A DNA stretch of 64,000 bases, taken from positions 1-64,000 of the forward strand of contig JBBQRS010000002.1 in NCBI GenBank assembly GCA_038214535.1, read 5' to 3'. The stretch comes from JBBQRS01 sp038214535 (lineage in GTDB: Bacteria; Chloroflexota; Anaerolineae; CG2-30-64-16). Position numbers and translations under genes: made by a program. Below are positions 24,960-33,538 of this stretch, piece by piece; position 1 is the stretch's first letter; the number at the start of each line of letters is the position of its first letter. Under the pieces are notes generated by a model. That model was not told the origin of the DNA. It did no database searches and was given only the letters and a program-made list of their open reading frames with translations.

Positions 24960-25817
24960 TCACCCCTTCTCCACCAGCCGCAGCAGCTCCGTGTACTCCT
25001 CATCCTTGATCCCGAAATACCGCTCCGGTTCCGGGAAGGTCTTGTCCGTCACCTCGGCTACATACGCCTTCAGCCCATCGCCGATCACCTTACCGGCATC
25101 GCCGTACTTCTTCGCCATCTTCGGCGTGAACTTGGGATATAGCCCGAACATATCATGGAAGATCAACAACTGCCCATCGGCGTTGGGGCCGGAACCCAGG
25201 CTGATGATCGGCACTTTGGCCCGTTCGGTGATGAGGCCGCACACCTGATCGGGCACCAGTTCCAGCAGGATCGCCATCGCGCCCGCCACTTCCAGCGCCT
25301 GAGCGTCATCTACGATCTTCTTCGCTTGTCCGGCGGACTTGCCCTGCAACCGGAAGCCGCCCAGGCTCGACACGCTTTGCGGGGTCAGTCCCAGGTGGCC
25401 CATCACCGGGATGCCGGCCGCCACGATGGCGCGCACGCGCGAGGCCATCTCCTGCCCGCCTTCCAGCTTGACGCCATCACACGCGGCCTCGGCCATGAAC
25501 CGCCCCGCGTTGAGCACCGCCCGCTCGTCGGACGATTGATACGTCATGTAGGGCATGTCGCCGATCAGCCATGAATTGGGCGTGCCACGGCGGACGGCCT
25601 GCGCGTGACGGATCATATCCTCCATCGTCACGGGCAACGTGGAATCATAGCCCAGGATGGTCATCCCCAGGCTGTCGCCGACCAGCACGATGTCAATTCC
25701 GGCCTGTTCCACCAGGTAAGCCATCGGATAGTCATAGCAGGTAATCATGGTCAGGGGAACGCCCTGCGCCATCTTGTCGAAAAGGGCGGGGAGGGTAACT
25801 TTCTTGCGGTCGCTCAT
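24960..25817 (-). CDS. panB: 3-methyl-2-oxobutanoate hydroxymethyltransferase (PanB) or close paralogue
   Basis: This 285-aa protein carries the PanB blocks MITCYDYPMAYLVEQAGID, VLVGDSLGM, LPVTMEDMIRHAQAVRRG, DMPYMTYQ, VKLEGG, PVMGHLGLTPQSV, GGFRLQGKS and DGQLLIFHDMFGL. PanB transfers a C1 unit from 5,10-methylene-tetrahydrofolate to 2-oxoisovalerate, the first step of pantothenate synthesis. AAGGAG precedes ATG 25817. The usual GIGAGP strand reads SLGSGPNADGQ. No panC or panD is adjacent. The corrinoid/sugar context leaves open that this is a paralogue used on another 2-keto acid. Confidence 0.85.
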   Translation of the reverse strand: MSDRKKVTLPALFDKMAQGVPLTMITCYDYPMAYLVEQAGIDIVLVGDSLGMTILGYDSTLPVTMEDMIRHAQAVRRGTPNSWLIGDMPYMTYQSSDERAVLNAGRFMAEAACDGVKLEGGQEMASRVRAIVAAGIPVMGHLGLTPQSVSSLGGFRLQGKSAGQAKKIVDDAQALEVAGAMAILLELVPDQVCGLITERAKVPIISLGSGPNADGQLLIFHDMFGLYPKFTPKMAKKYGDAGKVIGDGLKAYVAEVTDKTFPEPERYFGIKDEEYTELLRLVEKG

Positions 25818-25918
25818 TGCACAGACTCCTTTATCTGGTCAGAGGATTGTCAGGCGGCGCATAGGCCGCCGGGGGTGGCTGCCCGCTATCCAGTTTACAA
25901 CGCAGTACGGCCTTGCGC

Positions 25919-25966
25919 AAAAACAGAAACCGGGTTTCCGGCAAAGCCGAAGAAACCCGGTTTCTT
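25919..25966 (-). terminator. Intrinsic terminator with AGAAACCGGGTTTC repeat
   Basis: AGAAACCGGGTTTC (25925-25938) and GAAACCCGGTTTCT (25952-25965) form a long stem. On the minus strand it is followed by GTTTTTG. It lies about 20 bp beyond the stop of the META lipoprotein gene. The same palindromic text is common as an intergenic repeat in other genomes, so it may be a repeat reused as a terminator. Confidence 0.75.
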
Positions 25967-25985
25967 GTGCTGTGAAGCGATAGAA

Positions 25986-28900
25986 CTATTTGGCGCGCAT
26001 CAGCTTCATCACGCCGCCGTTCGTTGTGGTGATGTACAGGTTCTTGCCCACAACAAACTGCCACCTGGCCGCATCCAGATTCTTCAAGAACGCATCGGCC
26101 TGGGAATCGGACGGGCAGGCCATCCGCGTTAGCGCCGCGGGGCCGACCGTCAGCTTTTTGCCATCGAGGGTATAGGATCCGCTGCCTCTATTGCAGTCGG
26201 CCTGGACTTCGTATTTGCCGTCAGCCCTGAACGTGACCGTGTAGCGTTCGGGTTGCGCCACAGCGAAACGCTCTGTGTTGCTCTGGAACTCTGCCCACTG
26301 CCACGTCGGGCCGATGATCAGCGCGCCGTCGGCCTGCGCGCTCAGCGCAGGGGCCGGCGTCGGCGTCAGTTCGGGCGCGCGATCCACAGCGGCGAGCAAC
26401 GGCGTAAACACGAGGTTGCCGCTATCCATCTTGAGGTTCAGATAGAGCTTCCCATCATCCATCACATAGGTGGCGACCTCATTCAGTCGCGAGATGAATG
26501 CATCGCTGAGCGAGCCGGGCGGGCATGCCTTGCGCGTGATCGCGGCGACTTCGATCGTCAGCGCGCCGTTGTCCTCGCTGTAAGCCCCACCGGCCATGTT
26601 GCAATCCGCCACCACGTTCAGCGTGCCGTCAGCCATGAACTCGATGATGTACTGTGCGGTGTACTGGTCAAGGTTCGGGACAGGTGTGATGCTGCCGTCG
26701 CTCATGTCGAACGATTGCCATACCCAGGCCGGCCCAACCAGCGTGTTATCTGCGACCGGCTCCGCGACCACTTCGGCCGTAACCGCCGCCTGCATCGCGC
26801 CGGCCTTCGCAAATTCTATGCTACCGGCGTCGGCGTCAAGCTGGAGGAAGAGCGCGTCGTCGCCTAGCGAGAAGACCGTGGCCTTGCTCAGACCCGTCAT
26901 GAAGGGGGTCGAAAGTGATTCCACGCCGCAGTTCGAGAGGCCCTCGGTCGGTAGCTTGAGGGTCAAACTGCCGTCTTCCGCCATCGTGAAGCCGCCCGCC
27001 ACGCTGTTGCAATCCGAGCGCACCAGCGCGGTTCCGTCCGGCAGCAGTTCGAGGGTAAATGCAGCCGGTTCCGTCGGGACGATGTCGCCTCGATCGGACG
27101 TCACCATCTTCTGCCAGACCCACGTCTTGCCCATCACATCTTTGGGGTTGCCGCCTGCGGCAAGGGCCAATGCCTGGGCCGAAGCCGTCACGGCGCGCCC
27201 GCCGTTGGCGTTCAGCAGTTCCAGCGCGTCGCCCGTGATCTTGTAGGTCGCGGTCGTTTGCAGCGCCGCCATGAAGGCCGCTTCCTGTTCCATGACGCCT
27301 TCCGGCTCGACGCACATCATCATGGTGGTTGCCAGTTGGCCGACCGTCAGTTGGTCGCCTTCCAGCGTATAGCCGCCGGAGAAGGTGTTGCAGCTCGCGC
27401 TGCCCGAAACGCTGCCATCATCACCGAAGAGCAGGGTGATAGCTGAACCGGCAATGGGCGACACTAGCGCTTCCTTGCCGTTGTTATAGAAGCCCACTTG
27501 CCAGTCGGTTCCCGTCAGGGGCATGGGTTTCAGCGCCTCGAAGCTCAACACCACGTTGCCTTCGGCATCGGACAGCGTCAACGCTTCACCCACGATCTCG
27601 AACGATGCCACGCGCTCCAGCGCCGCCATGTAGGCTTGCTCTTGCGCCGCCACCGCTTCCGGCTGGCACATCATCATCGTTGAGATGGCAAGCCCGAATT
27701 TTAGCGAAGCGCCGTCTACCGTGAAGTCGGCGCCGTAGCTGTTGCAGCTTGCATTACCGCTCACGCGGCCGTCCGCGAAGGTCGCCGTCGGCTCGGCCCC
27801 CTCGATCGGCGCGACGGTTTCACCCTGGGCGTTGAGGTAGGACGTCAGCACCCACGGCGCGCCTTCCAGCGATAGCCCAGAGGTCGTTTCGGCGGGTTGC
27901 GCCACCGCGCTCACTTGCAGCGCGCCGGTGTCATCCCGCAATTCCATCTTGTCGTCCTGAATCGTGAGGACCGTCGCCGCCTGAAGCGCCGCCAGGAACT
28001 GCGCTTCTTGCTCCATCACGCCCTTCGGGGCGCCGCACATCATCATCGTGGAGGCCAACGGCCCCACCTTGATCGCATCGCCGTCTACGATGTAGCCGCC
28101 GGTGAAGTTGTTGCACCCGGATGACCCGGCAACCTGTCCCTCTTCACTGAAGCTCATCGTCAATTCGGTGTCGAGATTGACCGAGACGACGGCCTCTTTG
28201 CCGTTGTTATAAGACGTAACGAGCCAGGTCGTCCCCGTGAGGCTGGTCGGCTGGGTGGCCGCATAAACCAGCACGGTCTCGCCGGCCGCGTTCATCAGGC
28301 TGAGGGTCTGCCCCTCGATCTGATACGAAGCGACCGTCGCCAGCGCGTCCAGGTAGGCGCGTTCTTGCTCGCCCACGGTGTCCGGCTGGCACGCCATCAT
28401 CGTGGTCATGGCAGCGCCGATTTGCATCGCGTTCCCGTCCACGGTGAAGTCGGCGTTATAGTTGTTGCAGCTTGCATTCCCGCTCACCCGGCCATCCATG
28501 AAGGTCGCGGTGACCTTGTTATCCGCCAGCGGCGTGACGGCTTCGCTCTGCGCGTTGACGTATGAAGTCAGCGTCCACAGTGTGCCTTCCAACGGCGCGC
28601 TTGATGCTGCTTCGGGCGCCGCCGCTTCCGCGGATTGCGCCGTGGCGCTCACCGCCAGCGCGCCGGTCGCCGTGCGCAGTTCCAGCCGGTCGCCGTGAAT
28701 CGTATAAGTCGTGGCCGCTGAAAGCGCCGAAAGGAACATTTGCTCTTGTTCCATGACGTTTTCCGGGTCCGCGCACATCATCATCGTCGAGGCCAGCGGG
28801 CCGATGGTGATGGCGTCGCCGTCTACGGTGTAGCCGCCGGTGAAGTTGTTGCAGCCCGCCGAGCCGGAAACCTGGCCGTCCGCACCAAAGGTCATGGTCA

Positions 28901-30008
28901 GCGGGGTATCAGCGCTGACGCCGACGACCGCTTCCTTGCCGTTATTGTAAGAATTAACTTCCCAGGTGGTCCCGGTGAGGCTGGCCGGTATGGTCGCTAC
29001 ACATTCGAGCACCGGCGCGCCCGCCCCATCCAGCAGGGTCAGGGTTCCGTCGGTAACCTTGTACAACGCAACTTGAGCCAACGCGTTGAGATACGCGGTC
29101 TCCTGCGCCGTCAATTCTTCCGAAATGCACGCCATCATCGTGGTAGCCGCGGGGCCGATAACCAGCGCGTCCCCGTCGAGCGTGTAGCTTGCCGTGTAGT
29201 TGTTACACCCGGCGTTGCCCACCACCCGGCCATCCTGGAACGTGGCTGTCACTTCGCTGCCCGCCAGGGCCGGTTGCTTCTGCCCGTCCAGATTTACATA
29301 GGACGTCAGCATCCACAGCGTGCCTTCCAGCGTTGTCTGCTGCGGTGCAGTGGAGACTGCCGACACAACAGCAGGCGTCTTACGCGTCACGGCCAGCAAA
29401 TTCCACACCCCCGCCGGCGCGTCTGACGGTGGCTGATCCATCGCGACTGCCTCGACCAGCAAGGCATATTGGTAGCCCTCTTCGAAATCGAAGCCGCTGA
29501 TCTTGCCGTAGAAGGGCCGATATTCCCCATCGGGGCTATCCGCCACCAGCAGGCACTTGTAGATTTCGGTGGTCTCGCATTCGACCATCATCGGCGCGAC
29601 GTAGAGCATGGAGACCTCGCCTGCCGGGGTCTTGTCAACCAGCTCGACCAGTTCGAACGCGATAGACGACCCATCTGCGGGCGCATTTTCCACGTTTGTC
29701 TTGCGGACGCGCAGTTCGTAATGATAGCCTTCTTCGAAGTCGAAGCCCTTGATGTCGTTGTAGAACATCAGGTAAGGCCCTTCGGCGCTACCCTCTTTCA
29801 CCAACAGGCACTTCATAGGCCCTACGCCAACGCAGTCGGCCTGAGTGGGACCTACGAACATCATGACGACTTCGCCCTCGGTTTCAGCCTGGGGTACGGA
29901 TGGCGCAGGCGCCGGGACGACGGAAGGCGTCATACACCCTGCCAATGCCGTGGCCATGATGATGACCGCCAGCAATAGATAGCCGCGCGGTCTGGTGAGA
30001 TATGACAT
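25986..30008 (-). CDS. Giant lipoprotein with two DUF4377-like and nine META (HslJ-like) domains
   Basis: This 1340-aa protein has a lipoprotein signal (lipobox LAGC, Cys25). Two DUF4377-like repeats follow (about 48-126 and 132-211; GFDFEEGYxY in both). Then come nine META domains of about 120 residues from residue 227. Each META copy has the G-x-x-x-CN core (GNAGCNNYT, GSAGCNNFT) and a CxxP/TMMxC strand. Copies 1-6 alternate between a TSYVN type and an SYNNGKEA type, so they arose by duplicating a two-domain unit. Copies 7-9 (W-Q/A start) are divergent. META proteins such as HslJ are envelope proteins linked to stress or drug tolerance. ATG 30008 has AAGGAG upstream. Confidence 0.9.
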   Translation of the reverse strand: MSYLTRPRGYLLLAVIIMATALAGCMTPSVVPAPAPSVPQAETEGEVVMMFVGPTQADCVGVGPMKCLLVKEGSAEGPYLMFYNDIKGFDFEEGYHYELRVRKTNVENAPADGSSIAFELVELVDKTPAGEVSMLYVAPMMVECETTEIYKCLLVADSPDGEYRPFYGKISGFDFEEGYQYALLVEAVAMDQPPSDAPAGVWNLLAVTRKTPAVVSAVSTAPQQTTLEGTLWMLTSYVNLDGQKQPALAGSEVTATFQDGRVVGNAGCNNYTASYTLDGDALVIGPAATTMMACISEELTAQETAYLNALAQVALYKVTDGTLTLLDGAGAPVLECVATIPASLTGTTWEVNSYNNGKEAVVGVSADTPLTMTFGADGQVSGSAGCNNFTGGYTVDGDAITIGPLASTMMMCADPENVMEQEQMFLSALSAATTYTIHGDRLELRTATGALAVSATAQSAEAAAPEAASSAPLEGTLWTLTSYVNAQSEAVTPLADNKVTATFMDGRVSGNASCNNYNADFTVDGNAMQIGAAMTTMMACQPDTVGEQERAYLDALATVASYQIEGQTLSLMNAAGETVLVYAATQPTSLTGTTWLVTSYNNGKEAVVSVNLDTELTMSFSEEGQVAGSSGCNNFTGGYIVDGDAIKVGPLASTMMMCGAPKGVMEQEAQFLAALQAATVLTIQDDKMELRDDTGALQVSAVAQPAETTSGLSLEGAPWVLTSYLNAQGETVAPIEGAEPTATFADGRVSGNASCNSYGADFTVDGASLKFGLAISTMMMCQPEAVAAQEQAYMAALERVASFEIVGEALTLSDAEGNVVLSFEALKPMPLTGTDWQVGFYNNGKEALVSPIAGSAITLLFGDDGSVSGSASCNTFSGGYTLEGDQLTVGQLATTMMMCVEPEGVMEQEAAFMAALQTTATYKITGDALELLNANGGRAVTASAQALALAAGGNPKDVMGKTWVWQKMVTSDRGDIVPTEPAAFTLELLPDGTALVRSDCNSVAGGFTMAEDGSLTLKLPTEGLSNCGVESLSTPFMTGLSKATVFSLGDDALFLQLDADAGSIEFAKAGAMQAAVTAEVVAEPVADNTLVGPAWVWQSFDMSDGSITPVPNLDQYTAQYIIEFMADGTLNVVADCNMAGGAYSEDNGALTIEVAAITRKACPPGSLSDAFISRLNEVATYVMDDGKLYLNLKMDSGNLVFTPLLAAVDRAPELTPTPAPALSAQADGALIIGPTWQWAEFQSNTERFAVAQPERYTVTFRADGKYEVQADCNRGSGSYTLDGKKLTVGPAALTRMACPSDSQADAFLKNLDAARWQFVVGKNLYITTTNGGVMKLMRAK

Positions 30009-30053
30009 GGGCTTTTCTCCTTTTTTCGGTGACAAGAGAATAGAACGCATCAC

Positions 30054-30282
30054 GTTCGATTATAGCACGAGTAGACGTTCAGCGGCCAAGCGAGAAGCGC
30101 CCGAGATCAGGCGGCCAGCTCCGGCAGGACGGCCACCCGATCTCGATTCATCACGCCGGTAACGACCGGCGACTGGCGCATGAATGGGACGCCGCTCATG
30201 CGGTTTTGGTTCCGCGTTCTGCCTTGTTTTCAGATAAGGCCGATCTGTGCTAGAGTTCGCGAAACGAATCGGGGGCGAGGCG
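30054..30282. other. Non-coding divergent region
   Basis: This 229-bp stretch between the divergent META lipoprotein and thioesterase genes has no supported gene. It should hold the promoters of both. No confident -35/-10 pair is visible. Confidence 0.4.
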
Positions 30283-30740
30283 ATGACCGAAGGGCAAGAG
30301 ACCATCTATTTGAATGAAGCGGGGCAACCCTGTCAGGCGGCGCGTTTCCGCGTGCGCTACCACGAGACGGATCGCATGGGGGTGGGTACATCATGCCGCC
30401 TATGTGACCTGGTTCGAGGAGGGGCGCAGCGCGTTCACGCGCGCGCTCGGCTATTCGTACGCCCAGATGGAGACGGACGGCATCGGGCTGGCCGTCTCCG
30501 AATTGGAAGCGCGCTATCTCGCGCCCGCGCTATGATGAAGAGGTAACGGTCATTACGTGCCTGGATGCGCTGCGCAGCCGCGGCCTGGTCTTCACCTATG
30601 AGGTGCGGCGCAGCGCCGACGACCTGCTCCTCGTCACCGGCCTGACCCGGCTGATCTCGATTGACGCCACGGGCCGCGTCTGTAGCCTGCCGGCGGCCTT
30701 CAAGGCGCAGACCGCATCTCTGCTCGAACGCCTTGCCTGA
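30283..30740 (+). pseudogene. Acyl-CoA thioesterase (4HBT/YbgC type), two frameshifts
   Basis: The frame opens MTEGQETIYLNE and reaches VRYHETDRMG, the hot-dog motif with the catalytic Asp region. There an extra G around 30381-30387 shifts the frame. The match resumes as HHAAYVTWFEEGRSAFTRAL, runs to EARYLAPA, shifts again near 30528-30533, and ends YDEEVTVITCLDALRSRGLV to LLERLA (stop 30738-30740). Joined, the three pieces make one normal-length 4HBT thioesterase. Two independent indels suggest decay, or errors in the assembly. Confidence 0.8.
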
Positions 30741-30833
30741 ATGCCCCAGCCGCGGAGTGCGCATCCTCAGATGCGCCTTTGCCTGACAGGATTTACAGGA
30801 TAAAAACCTGCGCATCTTGTAAGTATCTGATTC

Positions 30834-30918
30834 GAAAACTGCGCGTCGCTCCCCTTCGCAGTGACGGCTTCAGCCGTTGTGCTACCCCCCCAACGGCTGA
30901 AGCCGTCACTACAAAGGG
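30834..30918. repeat. Palindromic repeat, GTGACGGCTTCAGCCGTT family, copy 2
   Basis: A GAAAACTGCGCGTCGCT lead precedes the core hairpin 30852-30918. Arms contain GTGACGGCTTCAGCCGTT and AACGGCTGAAGCCGTCAC. The lead is shared with copy 4 and, inverted, copy 1. Confidence 0.9.
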
Positions 30919-31003
30919 CAACCTACAAGTCTGCGTTCATCCGCGCTCGTCCGCGTCCCATTTTCGGAAAGGATGCGCGCTTCGCGGCGAGAGGCTGCGG
31001 GCA

Positions 31004-31034
31004 ATAAAAAAGCCGCCGGTTGCAACCGGTGGCT
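31004..31034 (-). terminator. Rho-independent terminator of the HTH-Sm operon
   Basis: On the minus strand GCCACCGGTTGCAACCGGCGGC is a long near-perfect stem (one G-T pair). It is followed directly by TTTTTTATT. It lies 10 bp past the stop of the second HTH-Sm gene. Confidence 0.9.
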
Positions 31035-31043
31035 TCGAGAACT

Positions 31044-31496
31044 TCAATCTTCTGCTTCGACGTCTTCTGTTTCCTCTTCGTCCGGTGCTTCCGGTGCGCG
31101 CGGGTCCCATCGTTCGACGGCGTGGCGCTGCACCACCTGGAGCTGGCCCGGTGTCGTGGTGAGTCCGATTGCGCCGAGGTCCCACCAGGCCACGTGCCCC
31201 GTCAGGCTGCGCCCATCCCACAGATAAAGCGTGATCGGCGTCTTTGCTTTGGCTGCGGCGACCAGGGCGCGGTTCAATTCCTTGCGCGGCCAGTCGAGCC
31301 GCCAGCGCAGATCATCGAAGGGCGTGTCATAGAAGTCCGCCAACGTCTGAATCGAGGCATCGTCGCCCACCGCGCGATAGCGCTGCTCCATGTAGCGATA
31401 GAGTCCCGGCTCCAGTCCGGTGGCGGCCTCGATTTCCAGCGGCGTGACGCCGCCCTTACGGGCGCGCAACAGTCTCAGGTAATCGCCCAGGCTCAT
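31044..31496 (-). CDS. HTH protein with Hfq/Sm-like domain (second of pair)
   Basis: This 150-aa protein has an N-terminal XRE-like helix-turn-helix (about 1-62; LGDYLRLLRARKGGVTPLEI, then LADFYDTP). The C-terminal part resembles an Hfq-type Sm fold: a helix (LNRALVAAAKAK), Sm1-like strands PITLYLWDGRSLTGHVAWWD, and an Sm2-like strand ending VVQRHAVERW. Hfq has YLVNGIKLQGQ and YKHAIS at the matching places. An acidic tail follows. Its ATG overlaps the stop of the upstream HTH-Sm gene (ATGA), so the two are co-translated. I infer a nucleic-acid-binding regulator. The Sm assignment is from visual comparison only. Confidence 0.72.
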   Translation of the reverse strand: MSLGDYLRLLRARKGGVTPLEIEAATGLEPGLYRYMEQRYRAVGDDASIQTLADFYDTPFDDLRWRLDWPRKELNRALVAAAKAKTPITLYLWDGRSLTGHVAWWDLGAIGLTTTPGQLQVVQRHAVERWDPRAPEAPDEEETEDVEAED

Positions 31497-32278
31497 TTCT
31501 GGTCTCCCGCTTGCGCTTCGGCGTCTGCCTTGCGTGCGTAGCTGACCAGCGCCAGCTTGTTCAGGGTCCGCTCGGTTCCATCCTCTTGCTGCACGGTGAT
31601 GATATACGTGCCGTAACCGGTCACCTTGCCCTCTACCGTGCTGCCGTCGAACAGCGAGAAGCGCACCGGTTGCCCCGAACTAACCAGGCTCGTCAGATAG
31701 CGGCTTTCGTAAGAGTCCACGCCTTCGGGCAGATACGCGCGGTGCCGCTCTGCCGAGGTCTTGCGCACTTCATCTTGCAGCGATTTGAGCAATTCGCTCA
31801 TCTCGACGCGGTTGAGCGATGCCACCGGCTTGCCCAGCACCGCTTCGATCTCCGCCTCCGTCTTGCCCAGCCGCACCAGGACGTCGTTGAAATGCGAAAC
31901 CTGGCTGGCGCGTGGCGGGGGAGGGGGTCGGTTGTCGGGCCGAGGTCTCGCCCCGCGCTCTCGACCTCTGGGGGGCGACCCTGACGGGGGGCGTGGCGCG
32001 GTCTGTGCCGGTGCGCTCACGGCCGAATCGCGGGGCGGCTCATTGCCGCGCGCCTGCTTTTCGAGCGGCGGCGCGCCCGGTCGCGGGTCTGATTGAAGGC
32101 GGATGTCGCTGTCTTCAACGTAGAGGGCTTTGGCGAGGCGGTTCAAATGACGCGGGTCAATGCTGCGTTGCCCCGACTCATATTCCATAATCAAGCCAAT
32201 GGGCAGCCCCGCCCGGTTTGCCAATCCTGCTACGCTGATCCGTTTCTGTTCACGTATGGCCCATAGATTGTCTGCCAT
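31493..32278 (-). CDS. HTH protein with Hfq/Sm-like domain (first of pair)
   Basis: This 261-aa protein starts with an XRE helix-turn-helix (about 8-52; ISVAGLANRAGLPIGLIMEY, ESGQRSIDPRHLNRLAKAL). A low-complexity Pro/Arg-rich linker (about 62-115) and a helical segment follow. A C-terminal Sm-like domain (about 190-250) has helix YLTSLVSSGQ, Sm1-like strands PVRFSLFDGSTVEGKVTGYG and IITVQQEDGTERTLNKLALV. The helix-strand order and spacing match Hfq. AAGGAG precedes ATG 32278, and a good promoter lies at 32326-32354. No described family comes to mind for this fusion. Confidence 0.75.
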   Translation of the reverse strand: MADNLWAIREQKRISVAGLANRAGLPIGLIMEYESGQRSIDPRHLNRLAKALYVEDSDIRLQSDPRPGAPPLEKQARGNEPPRDSAVSAPAQTAPRPPSGSPPRGRERGARPRPDNRPPPPPRASQVSHFNDVLVRLGKTEAEIEAVLGKPVASLNRVEMSELLKSLQDEVRKTSAERHRAYLPEGVDSYESRYLTSLVSSGQPVRFSLFDGSTVEGKVTGYGTYIITVQQEDGTERTLNKLALVSYARKADAEAQAGDQK

Positions 32279-32325
32279 GCCGACATCTCCTTTTCCGCGA
32301 CATACTGCGATGCACCGTGCGATCC

Positions 32326-32354
32326 ATTGTACCGTTATGCCTCGGGGCTGTCAG
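32326..32354 (-). promoter_or_regulatory. Sigma70-type promoter of the HTH-Sm operon
   Basis: On the minus strand CTGACA (32354-32349) and TACAAT (32331-32326) each match the consensus at five of six positions. The spacing is exactly 17 bp. The predicted start leaves a leader of about 40 nt before ATG 32278. The -35 box lies inside the last codons of scpB. Confidence 0.65.
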
Positions 32355-32943
32355 TGTTGTTCGTTCCCGTTTCACTCGCGGCGGTCAGCTCGGGAAACGC
32401 GGGAAGATCGGAAAGGTCGCCCAGCCCGAAATACTGAAGAAACTGGAAGGTGGTGCCGTAGAGGAAGGGACGCCCCGGCTGTTCGAGTCGTCCGACCGGC
32501 TCCACCAGCTCGCGCGCCAACAGCGTCCGCAGTACCCCATCGCAGTTGACCCCGCGCACCGCCTCGATTTGGGTCCGAGTCAGCGGCTGACGATAAGCGA
32601 TCACGGCGAGCGTCTCCATGGCCGCGGTCGAGAGCTTCGTGGTGGGGTCGAGCCCCAGATACTTCTCGATGTAGGGCGCGTGTTCCGGCGCGGTGGTCAG
32701 CGAGATGCGGTCGTCTTTGCGCTGGAGCCGCAGCCCGCGCGGCGCGGCGCTCAATTGTCGCCCCAGCTCGATCAGCGCCGCCTCCACTTCCGCAGCAGTC
32801 ACGCCCGCCGCCTGCGCCAGCCGGCCCACCGGCGCGGGCGAAGGTGACACGAACAACAGGCTCTCCAGCAGGGCCGGCAGCGCAGCCACCTCGGGCTGCG
32901 CCGCGTCCTCCTGCGCGGTGATGATCTCTACCTCAGTCGTCAC
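32335..32943 (-). CDS. scpB: Segregation and condensation protein B (ScpB)
   Basis: This 202-aa protein is ScpB, the kleisin-associated winged-helix subunit of bacterial SMC complexes that organise the chromosome. Typical blocks are LLESLLFVSPSPAPVGRLAQ, LRLQRKDDRISLTT, LSTAAMETLAVIAYRQPLTR, IEAVRGVNCDGVLRTLLARE and FLYGTTFQFLQYFGL. The start is GTG at 32943, 4 bp after the AmaP-like gene, with GAGG close upstream. No scpA lies in the window, which is unusual because scpA commonly precedes scpB. Confidence 0.95.
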   Translation of the reverse strand: MTTEVEIITAQEDAAQPEVAALPALLESLLFVSPSPAPVGRLAQAAGVTAAEVEAALIELGRQLSAAPRGLRLQRKDDRISLTTAPEHAPYIEKYLGLDPTTKLSTAAMETLAVIAYRQPLTRTQIEAVRGVNCDGVLRTLLARELVEPVGRLEQPGRPFLYGTTFQFLQYFGLGDLSDLPAFPELTAASETGTNNTDSPEA

Positions 32944-32946
32944 GCC

Positions 32947-33504
32947 TCAAACCTCATCGTGATACGCGCTGTGGCGGATGTTCACGCGCACTTTGCCGAC
33001 TTGCAGGCCCATTTGTTCGCTCAGCACTTCCGTCGCCACCGCCACCACCTCGTCCGTTTTCATCGGCACATCGGTTTCAGGCGCGGTTTCCAGATTCAGC
33101 ACCACGTCCACGGCGCCGCCGCGCGGCGTCACCTGGGGTTGCACGGAGATCACATCTGCCAGTTGGTCAATGTTCCACGCCAGCCGGCGCGAGATCGAAT
33201 CCAGCGCCACCGAGGCGCGGCTGCCCGTTTCAGTTTGCAGGCGCACGGCCCCCGGACGGCGCGGCTTGACTTCTTGCCACAGCAGATAGCCGAACAGCCC
33301 GCCGCCCACGATCAGCAACGCGATGCGCGCCAGATAGTAGAGCCATGCCTGCGACGCGGCCAGGTTAGCCAGAAATTGCTGGGCGGCCTTGAGGCTGTTT
33401 TGGGCAAACTGAAGCGTCGCCTCCGGGCTGATCGCCAGCATCAGCGTCAACGCCAGCAACATCAACAAGACGATCACCGCCACAAAGCGGTTGAAAGTAT
33501 TCAT
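32947..33504 (-). CDS. AmaP-like alkaline shock response membrane anchor
   Basis: This 185-aa protein has two membrane helices (about 6-24 and 56-76) and a soluble Asp23-like C-terminal segment. That segment includes VALDSISRRLAWNIDQLADV, VDVVLNLETAP and GLQVGKVRVNIR. The layout fits AmaP, which anchors Asp23/Gls24 proteins to the membrane. GGAGG lies 5 nt before ATG 33504. The longer frame to 33549 overlaps the YfhO stop region and is rejected. Confidence 0.78.
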   Translation of the reverse strand: MNTFNRFVAVIVLLMLLALTLMLAISPEATLQFAQNSLKAAQQFLANLAASQAWLYYLARIALLIVGGGLFGYLLWQEVKPRRPGAVRLQTETGSRASVALDSISRRLAWNIDQLADVISVQPQVTPRGGAVDVVLNLETAPETDVPMKTDEVVAVATEVLSEQMGLQVGKVRVNIRHSAYHDEV

Positions 33505-33538
33505 TAAGCCTCCGATGTTTTGCAGTTCTCTATACCCA

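Larger units (their letters stand above)
30741..31043. other. Non-coding region with repeat and terminator
   Basis: The 303-bp gap holds a GTGACGGCTTCAGCCGTT-family repeat (30834-30918), a short GCGTTCATCCGCGCTCGTCC stretch near 30932, and the terminator at 31004-31034. I see no gene. Confidence 0.6.
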
